A stretch of DNA of 33,592 bases, taken from NCBI GenBank assembly GCA_030602585.1, contig JAUVZJ010000002.1:67262-100853 (forward strand). The letters are read 5' to 3'. Within the stretch, counting starts at the first letter, position 1. Each line of letters opens with the position of its first letter. The notes beneath the pieces were generated by a model. That model saw only the letters and a program-made list of their open reading frames with translations. It had not been told where the DNA came from and searched no databases. Origin of the DNA: Candidatus Methanophagales archaeon. Lineage in GTDB: Archaea; Halobacteriota; Syntropharchaeia; Alkanophagales; Methanospirareceae. The position numbers and the translations under genes are program-made. Positions 24,080 through 30,924 of this stretch are shown here, piece by piece.

Positions 24080-24709
24080 TTACCCCACAACCAGCCTGCA
24101 AAAATCCCTCACTGGACATTCCTCGCATCTCTTACGCTTGCAATATTTTATGCCGAGCTTAACAAGTGCAGTCTCAATTCGTGAAAGTTCTTCACCCTCA
24201 AATTCTTGCAGATTTATGTCCAGATTCTCTGCCACGCTTTTAGCTTTGCTCGATATCGTGGGGCTTATTTGCCATACACCGCGCAATTCACGCAGGAATA
24301 TCTGTGTCGTTACCGCACCAATCCCCTTAAATTCTTGTAACCGCCTCTCCAAATCTTTTGTATCTGAAGATTCTTCATAAATGCTCTCCAACGACCCGTA
24401 TTTCTCTTTTAGCATCTCCATTATATCCAGCAACTTTGTCGCCGTAGAAAAGTCGTATCGCACATACCCGCCTTCGTCTAAAATCCTGACCAGTTCGTCC
24501 CAGCCAGCAGCGATGATCTTCTCCATGCTGTCAACTCCATACCGTTCAAACGTTTTGTAGGTGTTCGATGCAATTTTCTCGCTTATTCTCGCACCAAACA
24601 GGATAGAAGCTAAGAACCATTTGAACCTGCCTGACGACTCCTCCAGATCTATTCCAAAGTCTTCGGCATATAGAGAGAAGTTAGTGAGAAGCACTTCGAT
24701 TTTGTCCAT
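24080..24709 (-). CDS. Endonuclease III-like HhH-GPD/Fe-S protein lacking catalytic residues
   Basis: The 209-residue protein has the helix-hairpin-helix FKGIGAVTTQIFLRE (127-141) and a C-terminal four-cysteine loop C190, C195, C198, C204 (spacing 4-2-5, close to the 6-2-5 of endonuclease III). In active glycosylases the hairpin carries Lys (GVGRKT) and a downstream VDTH supplies Asp. Here these read GIGAVT and ISPTIS, so both catalytic residues are missing. It should bind DNA, with the cluster structural, but is unlikely to work as a standard glycosylase/lyase. It starts almost exactly where transcription is predicted (TATA-like ATAATTTATAG at 24731-24741, minus strand). It diverges from the radical SAM gene by only 69 nt. 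Confidence 0.82.
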   Translation of the reverse strand: MDKIEVLLTNFSLYAEDFGIDLEESSGRFKWFLASILFGARISEKIASNTYKTFERYGVDSMEKIIAAGWDELVRILDEGGYVRYDFSTATKLLDIMEMLKEKYGSLESIYEESSDTKDLERRLQEFKGIGAVTTQIFLRELRGVWQISPTISSKAKSVAENLDINLQEFEGEELSRIETALVKLGIKYCKRKRCEECPVRDFCRLVVG

Positions 24710-24730
24710 AGATATTCGTATCCCTCTAAC

Positions 24731-24742
24731 TGCTATAAATTA
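24731..24742. promoter_or_regulatory. TATA-like box shared by the HhH-GPD gene and the radical SAM gene
   Basis: GCTATAAATTAT reads ATAATTTATAGC on the other strand and is centred near 24736. It lies 27 nt from ATG 24709 (leaderless) and 43 nt from ATG 24779 (leader about 17 nt). Confidence 0.5.
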
Positions 24743-24778
24743 TGATTGAACTTAACGATATATGTAGCTACAAGAAAG

Positions 24779-25444
24779 ATGGATGTTTGTAACGAAACCA
24801 AACGAAAATATTACAGGTTCAGAGCGGATAGATTCTACGGTGGTATCGCAACCGCAGACTGTATGGGCTGCAGCATGGACTGTGCATTCTGCTGGAGCTA
24901 CCGAACGAGAATCCATCCAGAAAGGTTTGGAGAGTTTTACACGCCAGAAGAAGTTGCGGAACGACTTGTTAAAATCGCACACGAACATGAGTTCGGAGCG
25001 GTCAGGATAAGCGGAAACGAACCGACGCTATGTAAAAACCATCTGCTGGATGTAATAAGAACCGTTGAGCTTTTAGACCAAACCCTTCTCTTTGTGCTTG
25101 AAACCAACGGTATATTATTAGGTGAGGCTGAAAAATACGTTGATGAGTTGTCAAAATACCCTAATTTGCATGTAAGGTTGTCTTTTAAAACCGGAATACC
25201 AGAAAATTTTGAGCAGATAACAAACAGACCGAGGGAATGGTTTGAGCTGCAACTAAAAGCTGTGGAGAATTTGTATAATAAGAATGTGTCGTTTCATCCC
25301 GCTATTGTAAAGGACTATGCGGATGCTTATTTAGTAGATAGATTAAGCGATATATTGCCAGAAATAGTTGGGCGGATAGAATACGAAAGTTTAAAGCTTT
25401 ATTCGCACATAAGAAGACGAATGAAGGAAAGGGGGTTATTATGA
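24779..25444 (+). CDS. Radical SAM protein of unknown substrate, coupled to an HhH protein
   Basis: The 221-residue protein (start MDVCNETKRKYYRFRADRFY) carries the radical SAM cluster motif C31-x3-C35-x2-C38 (CSMDCAFC), preceded by a fourth cysteine C28. The SAM-binding GNEPTL takes the place of GGEPTL. It is short and has no extra Fe-S (SPASM or twitch) domain, similar in size to activase-type enzymes. A TTG at 24746 would extend it by 11 residues, but the TATA-like box at 24731-24742 favours ATG 24779. The 3' end overlaps the next gene (ATGATG), so the two are co-translated. Substrate unknown; its company of two helix-hairpin-helix proteins makes a nucleic acid or DNA-repair-linked role worth testing. 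Confidence 0.85.
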   Translation: MDVCNETKRKYYRFRADRFYGGIATADCMGCSMDCAFCWSYRTRIHPERFGEFYTPEEVAERLVKIAHEHEFGAVRISGNEPTLCKNHLLDVIRTVELLDQTLLFVLETNGILLGEAEKYVDELSKYPNLHVRLSFKTGIPENFEQITNRPREWFELQLKAVENLYNKNVSFHPAIVKDYADAYLVDRLSDILPEIVGRIEYESLKLYSHIRRRMKERGLL

Positions 25445-26121
25445 TGCGGTTAAAGACGATTTTCGAAGATAGCTTCAAAGAAGTTTTAGTAGCGGCGAAA
25501 GAAGGCGAGCTTCGATGCTTAACTAGTGAGAGATGGGATGGAGATGCGGTATTGATTGTTGTAGATGCCTCTTTGGATTCAATTGGATTAAACTACTTCA
25601 AAATCGTTGTGCCGAGAGTTAAGCGGTTTTATAGCGATTACGTAAAGACCGGCGAGATAAGTTCGTTTAATGTGTTTTCAAAGCTTTCGGCAGAAGATGC
25701 GAGGTTGAGGGGGCTAATGAATAACAGACGTGTTTGGCATGCGGCAATAGACATAAGTCGTGTTCTAAGTGGCGTTAAAGAAAGTAAGGGTTTTGAGAGC
25801 GATTTCGATGCGTTACGGTATTGGGCGGAGCGTGCGAACCATAAGGAATGGAAGAAAGATGATATAGGAAGGATTAATGGTGTCGGACTGATTACGTTTC
25901 AGTATCTGCGAATGCAAGCCGGTATAGACACGAGCATGCCGGATAAGATAATAAAACGGGTGGCGGAACGAGAATTTGGAGTTCATGCAAACGATGATTT
26001 ACTGTTTATCGAAGAGATGGAACGGTTGTCGAAAGAGATAGGCTATTCGCAGATATTGCTCTGCTGGGCGATATGGTTGAGGGAATCGGATATGGGAAAA
26101 GGAGAATGGGAGGTGCTGTGA
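25441..26121 (+). CDS. Helix-hairpin-helix DNA glycosylase-like protein
   Basis: The 226-residue protein has a helix-hairpin-helix at 141-157 (DIGRINGVGLITFQYL) followed by SMPDKIIKR, in which D168 stands where HhH-GPD glycosylases keep their catalytic Asp. The hairpin lacks the Lys of bifunctional enzymes. The N-terminal half (about 1-110) is helical and resembles the glycosylase fold in pattern only (SKLSAEDARLRGLMNNRRVW). No Fe-S cysteines. I do not know a named family. It overlaps the radical SAM gene by 4 nt, so both are likely made in step and act together. As a mono-functional base-removing enzyme or a DNA-binding partner, it would complement the catalytically empty HhH protein across the promoter. 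Confidence 0.72.
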   Translation: MMRLKTIFEDSFKEVLVAAKEGELRCLTSERWDGDAVLIVVDASLDSIGLNYFKIVVPRVKRFYSDYVKTGEISSFNVFSKLSAEDARLRGLMNNRRVWHAAIDISRVLSGVKESKGFESDFDALRYWAERANHKEWKKDDIGRINGVGLITFQYLRMQAGIDTSMPDKIIKRVAEREFGVHANDDLLFIEEMERLSKEIGYSQILLCWAIWLRESDMGKGEWEVL

Positions 26122-26202
26122 AGCAGACAGGCGACTTATAGCCCCAAATCTTCACTTATCGTTTGAAGAGCATCAAGAGCGAGTTTGAAATCTTAACTTA
26201 AT

Positions 26203-26754
26203 TTAACTTGTCTTGACTTCTTCCCACCTCTTTAGCCACTCCTTTTCGCCCGTTTCTCGTGAAAGAGCGATAATACTCCTTTCTATCCTTTCCCTGTCAA
26301 TCCTCTCGCCCTGCATATCAAGAATACCTTTTGCATCTTCTAAATCTATTGCTCGTCCTGCAATTATCTTCTGAACCATTAAATCCTCTGGTGATATATA
26401 GCGTATGGACATATCTTCAACGGTTATTTCCCTCGCCGTTTCAATCGCTTCTCGTTCAAATGCAGTGATAGAAAAAATAAAATCTACTCTTACACCTGTT
26501 TCGAGATGTTCCACTGGCAAAACCCAAGTCTCTCGGATAAACTTCTCCAGGTCACGAGGAAGAACACGAAAAGAACCTTCGATGCCGTTTAAAACTCTGT
26601 TTACTTCCTCTGGTATCAATGCGATTGTAACATCAATATCCTGTGTAAATCTTGGTAGCCCGTATTGAAGGACTGCCTGCCCACCAATGACCATATATGG
26701 TATGCCTGCCGCGGATAAACAATTCGCTACTGATTTCAACGCTTTTGGAATCAC
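26203..26754 (-). CDS. AbiEii-like nucleotidyltransferase (toxin-type)
   Basis: The 183-residue protein has the nucleotidyltransferase core GGQAVLQYGLPRFTQDIDVT, with metal ligands D39 and D41, and a third Asp in VRVDFIF. This arrangement is typical of AbiEii/MenT-like proteins, which block growth by transferring nucleotides to tRNA or other targets. It starts at GTG 26754, 1 nt after the stop of the small upstream gene, with GAGGCGGGG as ribosome binding site. It probably forms a toxin-antitoxin pair with that 80-residue protein. Family relation is from motifs; which partner is the toxin is inferred from known AbiE-like systems. Confidence 0.8.
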   Translation of the reverse strand: MIPKALKSVANCLSAAGIPYMVIGGQAVLQYGLPRFTQDIDVTIALIPEEVNRVLNGIEGSFRVLPRDLEKFIRETWVLPVEHLETGVRVDFIFSITAFEREAIETAREITVEDMSIRYISPEDLMVQKIIAGRAIDLEDAKGILDMQGERIDRERIERSIIALSRETGEKEWLKRWEEVKTS

Positions 26755-26755
26755 T

Positions 26756-26998
26756 TTAACCCCGCCTCTTTTCAGTAAACAATTTCCTCATTTCTATCAA
26801 ATGCTTGAGATGTTTGTTTCTTTTCGCATCTTCATCAGAGACCCATGCCCACTGGACTTTATCCTTATGCAGTGTTAATGCCGCTTGATAAAGCGCTTCA
26901 AAAATCTCGATTCGCTCTAACGGAGTCTTATCTCTAAGCCGTTCTCTTTCATAATCCTTTACCCATACCGAAAACTTCGCCCATCTTCCATTTTTCAT
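26756..26998 (-). CDS. Small partner of the AbiEii-like protein (putative antitoxin)
   Basis: The 80-residue protein (MKNGRWAKFSVWVKDYERER and on) is charged, Trp-rich and helical, with no recognised DNA-binding motif. GGGGTGAGAG lies 2 nt before ATG 26998. It precedes the nucleotidyltransferase gene with a 1-nt gap, the order usual for antitoxin then toxin. The role is inferred from that order. No family recognised. Confidence 0.65.
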   Translation of the reverse strand: MKNGRWAKFSVWVKDYERERLRDKTPLERIEIFEALYQAALTLHKDKVQWAWVSDEDAKRNKHLKHLIEMRKLFTEKRRG

Positions 26999-27131
26999 GC
27001 TCTCACCCCGTTTATGCGGATTCGATTTTTTAGCGGATATGTCAATATTCCTATATTAAAACGAAATCATTAATATCTTCCATTCAAAAATTTACATTTC
27101 CAATTTAAAAATCTTTTAATGGTTTGATCAA

Positions 27132-27707
27132 ATGCCTTATGGAGAAGAAATGGAAAGCATAGAAAAGGAAATAAAAAAATGTAAGCGTTGCGAGTTATGG
27201 AAAACGAGAACCAATCCCGTCGTTGGAGAAGGCACGTTATCTGCGAGATTATTGTTCGTAGGTGAAGCACCGGGCTACTACGAAGACCTGGAAGGCAGAC
27301 CATTTGTGGGAAAAGCGGGGAAGGTACTTGATGAGTTATTGGAATCCGCGGGGTTGCAAAGAAACGAAGTTTATATAGCCAATGTTTTAAAATGCCGACC
27401 GCCGGATAATAGAAATCCAGCAACGGACGAGATAAGAGCCTGCACTTCTTATTTAGACGCACAACTGGAAATCATTAAACCCGAAGTTATTGCTACACTC
27501 GGAAACTTCTCGTTGTCCTATATCTTCGATAAGTTCGGGTTGAAGAAGGATAAAATAAGTAAAATGCACGGTAAAGAATTTAACGTAAGCACAATTCCGG
27601 GCATTAAAAAAATAATACCGTTGTATCATCCAGCAGTTGTCACTTACAATCCAAAGATGAAAGAAGTGTTGGTTGAGGATTTTAAGGCGCTGGCTAAATA
27701 TTTTTAA
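27132..27707 (+). CDS. Type 4 uracil-DNA glycosylase
   Basis: The 191-residue enzyme removes uracil from DNA. Family 4 motifs are clear: GEAPGYYEDLEGRPFVGKAG (the water-activating loop, about residues 51-70), NVLKCRPPDNRNP and PLYHPAV. Four cysteines bind the [4Fe-4S] cluster: C17 and C20 (KCKRC), then the Cys of LKCRPP and of RACTSY. Two starts are possible: ATG 27132, which fits a leaderless message from the TATA-like TTTAAAAA at 27104-27111, and ATG 27150, which gives the usual family N-terminus. It stands alone between the toxin-antitoxin pair and the regulator gene. Confidence 0.94.
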   Translation: MPYGEEMESIEKEIKKCKRCELWKTRTNPVVGEGTLSARLLFVGEAPGYYEDLEGRPFVGKAGKVLDELLESAGLQRNEVYIANVLKCRPPDNRNPATDEIRACTSYLDAQLEIIKPEVIATLGNFSLSYIFDKFGLKKDKISKMHGKEFNVSTIPGIKKIIPLYHPAVVTYNPKMKEVLVEDFKALAKYF

Positions 27708-27795
27708 ATGAAACAGGATAGAGTATGAAAGTGAGAACATGGTGGAAATAAAACCCGTTATTTAAGGGTTAGATATTATTTTTTAATTGATTGTT

Positions 27796-28062
27796 TTATG
27801 AAATAATATACTTTAATACCTCTCTCAACCGCCTTAATAAAATCGCTTTTCCTTTCTCAGTTAATATATATCTAACGCTCCTATCCTCCAAAACTTTCCT
27901 TTCCAACAATCCGGTTTTAGTTAATTCCTTTAAGGCTCGTGTAGCAGTAGCCCTGTGTTTTGTTAATTTTGCGATTTCTCCAAAATTCATCTTCTCTTTT
28001 TCAGACAGCGATAGAAGAATATCATCACAGCCAGCCTTTGCTAATACTCTCAATAGTTTCAT
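27796..28062 (-). CDS. Winged-helix transcriptional regulator
   Basis: The 88-residue protein is a single winged-helix domain: ILLSLSEKEKMNFGEIAKLT (helices 1-2), RATATRALKELTKTGLL (recognition helix) and RKVLEDRSVRYILTEKGKAI (wing). It is of the ArsR/MarR-like archaeal type with no extra sensor domain. I chose ATG 28062 because CTATAAAAAG on the minus strand (28093-28084) places transcription start at 28063, a leaderless message; TTG 28080 is an in-frame alternative. It diverges from the small basic protein/nuclease pair across a shared promoter, so it probably controls that pair and itself. Confidence 0.88.
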   Translation of the reverse strand: MKLLRVLAKAGCDDILLSLSEKEKMNFGEIAKLTKHRATATRALKELTKTGLLERKVLEDRSVRYILTEKGKAILLRRLREVLKYIIS

Positions 28063-28083
28063 AAAAACTGAAGAAACCAAAAA

Positions 28084-28093
28084 CTTTTTATAG
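28084..28093. promoter_or_regulatory. TATA-like box between the regulator and the nuclease unit
   Basis: CTTTTTATAG reads CTATAAAAAG on the minus strand and is centred near 28089. It sits 26 nt from the regulator ATG at 28062. The plus-strand message would start near 28115 with GAGAGG ahead of ATG 28141. Confidence 0.5.
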
Positions 28094-28140
28094 CAGATAG
28101 AAGCAAAAGTGATACTAAGGTGGGTAAGAGAGGAAAATTT

Positions 28141-28281
28141 ATGACAAAGAAAGAACCCACAACATTAAAAGGGCGGGAAAGAAAAAGGATGACCGGAGAC
28201 GGTAGAAAACGCACCCCCGTTGAGAACTTGGTAGAAGGTGCTTTTGGAATAAAGAAGAAAAAAGTTAAAAAGAATAAATAA
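28141..28281 (+). CDS. Small basic protein upstream of a nuclease
   Basis: ATG 28141 opens a 46-residue frame (MTKKEPTTLKGRERKRMTGD then GRKRTPVENLVEGAFGIKKK) ending in a Lys-rich tail, TAA 28279-28281. GAGAGG lies 7 nt before the ATG and the nuclease gene starts 14 nt after the stop. The length and high Lys/Arg content suggest nucleic acid binding or a small partner for the nuclease. No family recognised. The promoter, ribosome binding site and tight spacing argue that it is real. Confidence 0.55.
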   Translation: MTKKEPTTLKGRERKRMTGDGRKRTPVENLVEGAFGIKKKKVKKNK

Positions 28282-28295
28282 AAGAGGAACATAAA

Positions 28296-28835
28296 ATGTT
28301 CAGAAGTTTGTGTGATGATGTGTTAGACATTATTTGGCAATGGATACCTAAGAAAAAATATTCCGAAAAACCACATGACAAATATAGAGATGACCTAATG
28401 GTGTTCATCAGGAGTGAGCTAAAGCGAGGTCAACAGAATATTTTATTTGGAACTCCTAAAAAACACCGTATTAAAAAGGAAACGGGAAAAGCATATGCAG
28501 ATATTGAAATTGACAGGAACATTGGAATAGAACTAAAACTAAATTTGAAAGGGAAGAGTAAAATAAGCGGACTTACGGGACAAATAGATTATTATGAAGA
28601 AGAATATAACTGTATAATCATTGTTCTCTGTGGAGAAGTAAGTGAAGAAACTGTTGAAGAGGTTGAATATAAAATCAAACGAAAGTATGGTAGTGCGGGA
28701 TTTGGTCTTGGTTCTCAGGGACCGAGAGTAGAAGTTGTAAGAAAGGATGAAGCATCACTGGAGAGAAGGAAGAAAGGAAAAGAAACTTCAGGAGGGTATA
28801 ATGCAGAAGAACTTATTAAAAAAGCATTCGGATAG
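28296..28835 (+). CDS. PD-(D/E)XK nuclease-like protein
   Basis: The 179-residue protein has the restriction-fold motif ADIEIDRNIGIELKLNL, with D69, E79 and K81 as candidate catalytic residues, followed by GQIDYYEEEYNCIIIVLCGE, which fits the third strand. The first 60 residues are helical, and the C-terminal tail (about 150-179) is basic. AGAGGAAC precedes ATG 28296. It follows the small basic protein at 14 nt. DNA is more AT-rich from here to about 30.9 kb, in keeping with an acquired segment. A stand-alone defence nuclease or a Holliday-type resolvase are both possible; the target is unknown. Confidence 0.8.
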   Translation: MFRSLCDDVLDIIWQWIPKKKYSEKPHDKYRDDLMVFIRSELKRGQQNILFGTPKKHRIKKETGKAYADIEIDRNIGIELKLNLKGKSKISGLTGQIDYYEEEYNCIIIVLCGEVSEETVEEVEYKIKRKYGSAGFGLGSQGPRVEVVRKDEASLERRKKGKETSGGYNAEELIKKAFG

Positions 28836-28918
28836 TATTAAAATGAAAAAGACTATCATAAAAAGAAAAAATATCAAAAGAACTACAAGACTTTAGACAT
28901 TTGAGTAGTAAATGAAAA

Positions 28919-29116
28919 ATGAACAAAATAGTGTCTGCTCTAATATTAATAGGACTGTTAGGATATGCTATGTTTATGCCAGTTCCTTTATATGATGATG
29001 TATATCGGCTCATTGGTAGAATTACTGGAGCAGTAATAATTTGGGGAGTTATAGTGCTATTGTCAAATCGTGGAAAGAAAAAGGAGAATCAAAATGAGGA
29101 GAAAAGAATTGCATAA
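28919..29116 (+). CDS. Small two-helix membrane protein
   Basis: The 65-residue product (MNKIVSALILIGLLGYAMFM at the start) has membrane helices at about 5-21 and 34-49 joined by a short polar loop, and a Lys/Glu-rich tail. It overlaps the CAP-domain gene by 23 nt. No family recognised. Coding status is supported by composition and the tight overlap only. Confidence 0.55.
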   Translation: MNKIVSALILIGLLGYAMFMPVPLYDDVYRLIGRITGAVIIWGVIVLLSNRGKKKENQNEEKRIA

Positions 29117-29519
29117 GAACCATTATATAAGCCCAAAAGCTGTGCATCATCTGATAAACAAAGAAAGAAGAAAAAGAAATATTCCTTATGTTAAGTGGAG
29201 TCAGGAAATGTATCACTTAGCAAAGAGCCAAGCAGATTATTGTAGAAGAGTAAAACACATGGTTCATTCTAATCGTTATGCTCTCCAGGGTGGTGAGAAT
29301 TTGTTTTACTGTGGTGGAAATACTACACCAAAAGCAGTTGTTGATACTTGGATGCACAGTAAAGATGGACACCGTGAGTGGCTTTTGGATCCAAGAGTCA
29401 AGTGTGCTGGAGTCGGTGTATCCAATTCAAAACGTGGTGTTTATGTAGCTTGGGCTTTTAGTTCAAGTTGTATAGTTGAGGGAGTTAAATCGTTTTTAGG
29501 AAAAATATTGAAGAAATAA
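29094..29519 (+). CDS. CAP-domain protein, short form
   Basis: The 141-residue protein is a CAP/SCP domain: HHLINKERRKRNIPYVKWSQ, LAKSQADYCRR, HSNRYALQGGENLFY and GHREWLLDPRVKCAGVGV cover the conserved order (H...N...L...A..., GEN, S.GHR..LL.P.....G). I chose ATG 29094 because AAGGAG lies 8 nt upstream; ATG 29070 is a longer option. There is no signal peptide, so it may stay inside or be held by the small membrane protein encoded just before. CAP domains bind lipids or other proteins, sometimes acting as proteases; the role in archaea is unknown. A longer CAP protein follows after 2 nt. Confidence 0.87.
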   Translation: MRRKELHKNHYISPKAVHHLINKERRKRNIPYVKWSQEMYHLAKSQADYCRRVKHMVHSNRYALQGGENLFYCGGNTTPKAVVDTWMHSKDGHREWLLDPRVKCAGVGVSNSKRGVYVAWAFSSSCIVEGVKSFLGKILKK

Positions 29520-29521
29520 AA

Positions 29522-30598
29522 ATGTCCTTAGCAGACCGGGATTACATGAAAAAGAATTATAGGCATAAAACAAAGAACTCTTCAAGGTTTAAAGGTTGGA
29601 ATCCTCATTCATCAGCATATAAAGGAAGGAAAGGTAATTATATAAATAAATCTAAAAACTGGTTTTTTGATAAGAAACATCCTCACAGTAATCTACGCTT
29701 AGGTGACTTCCTAACAAACATTGGTATAATAACTGCACTGTGTATAATCCTTTCAATTATATACTCTTGCTCTGATATTTTCACTGTGATATCAGTTTGG
29801 TTGTTAGGATTAATTGTGATTGTTGGTTTGTCATTGATGTATTTCATTCTGAAGTATTCATACAAGGCTCTCATTAATATAAGATATGGAATCAGAGGAC
29901 TAACAAACGGAGCAAAGCTCATTTTAGTGATTCTGTTGATAGTTTTTTCTTTTCAGGTATATCAAGTTAGAGATGATGTTATCTCACCTAATTTACTTCT
30001 TGTTGATAAGTATATTGATAATTCTTCTATCAAAGAGGATGTAAGTAGTATAATAGAGACATGGGAAGAATCAGTAGTTAATATAACTGAAGAAGTATAC
30101 AAAGAAAGTACTCCAACATATGAGGAATTAAAAGAGTGTGAAAAGTATATTTTTGATAAGACAAATGAGAGGAGAAGAGGGAACAATTTGCCTAATTTAG
30201 TTTGGGACTCAAATCTCGCAAATATAGCACGAGATCATAGTTTAGATATGGCACAAAACAATTTTTTTGATCATACAAACTTGAGGGATGAAGATCCAAC
30301 TGCAAGAGCAATAAGGCAAGGATATAGTGTCTATAAAGAATTAGGAGGCGGTTGGTACTCTGAAGGAATAGGTGAAAATATTGGGAAGATGTCAACTGGT
30401 AATGTACGCTTTTCTGACGATTTCTCTAATCCTACTTATGTTTCAAATGATCCAGAGAGTATTGCTACTGCTCTTATGAGAAGTTGGATGTTTAGTCCTG
30501 GGCATAGAGGAAACATTTTAGATTCAGGATATGATAAGATAGGTATAGGTGTTGCTTATGATGGAGAAGATTATATATCCACTCAAAATTTTTGGTAG
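29522..30598 (+). CDS. Membrane-anchored CAP-domain protein
   Basis: The 358-residue protein begins MSLADRDYMKKNYRHK, a basic cytoplasmic stretch of about 60 residues. Membrane helices follow at about 62-83, 89-109 and 125-142. The C-terminal 150 residues are an outward-facing CAP/SCP domain: FDKTNERRRGNNLPNLVWDS, ARDHSLDMAQNNFFDHTN, GIGENIG, SWMFSPGHRGNIL and GIGVAYDG. The GEN and GHR motifs of a complete CAP domain are intact. It starts 2 nt after the shorter CAP gene, so both are in one operon. N-terminal DRDYMK openings also occur on other archaeal membrane proteins. The partner or ligand is unknown. Confidence 0.88.
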   Translation: MSLADRDYMKKNYRHKTKNSSRFKGWNPHSSAYKGRKGNYINKSKNWFFDKKHPHSNLRLGDFLTNIGIITALCIILSIIYSCSDIFTVISVWLLGLIVIVGLSLMYFILKYSYKALINIRYGIRGLTNGAKLILVILLIVFSFQVYQVRDDVISPNLLLVDKYIDNSSIKEDVSSIIETWEESVVNITEEVYKESTPTYEELKECEKYIFDKTNERRRGNNLPNLVWDSNLANIARDHSLDMAQNNFFDHTNLRDEDPTARAIRQGYSVYKELGGGWYSEGIGENIGKMSTGNVRFSDDFSNPTYVSNDPESIATALMRSWMFSPGHRGNILDSGYDKIGIGVAYDGEDYISTQNFW

Positions 30599-30608
30599 AG
30601 GACAAAAA

Positions 30609-30833
30609 ATGAAAACAAAACCAACATCTGGGATATTAATTATGGCAATTGTGGTGTTAGCAATAGTACCGTTGTCTATGGGTTATGTGGAACCCTTAAC
30701 TGTAAATCAAATAACCAAAACAATTATAGAGGGTGAGAAATTGAGAATAGAGGGAACAGCAAACCTTGTGCTTTATACTTCTATAAAACCAATATTCCCT
30801 TTTTTATACCAGAAATTAATACCTTTTGTTTAG
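30609..30833 (+). CDS. Short secreted protein, possibly a truncated larger one
   Basis: ATG 30609 opens 74 residues with a typical signal peptide (MKTKPTSGILIMAIVVLAIV ending PLSMGYVEP) and a short, Leu/Ile-rich remainder. The end (SIKPIFPFLYQKLIPFV) is not domain-like, so the gene may be cut off. It follows the CAP operon by 10 nt. No family recognised. Confidence 0.5.
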   Translation: MKTKPTSGILIMAIVVLAIVPLSMGYVEPLTVNQITKTIIEGEKLRIEGTANLVLYTSIKPIFPFLYQKLIPFV

Positions 30834-30924
30834 GGGTAAAATCCCTTTCCATCTCCATGTCTATTCATCACCAATAGATATGGAGTATGGTATATCTAAA
30901 ACAATATGGTACTTTATAAAACTC

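Noticed and set aside
26122-26202. Minus-strand stretch that translates DFKLALDALQTISEDLGL before a stop
   Set aside because: It looks coding-like but is only 18 codons between two stops, has no start codon, and could be chance; not enough for a feature.
28845-28898. 17-codon frame MKKTIIKRKNIKRTTRL after the nuclease gene
   Set aside because: Very short, Lys-rich by composition, and no ribosome binding site.
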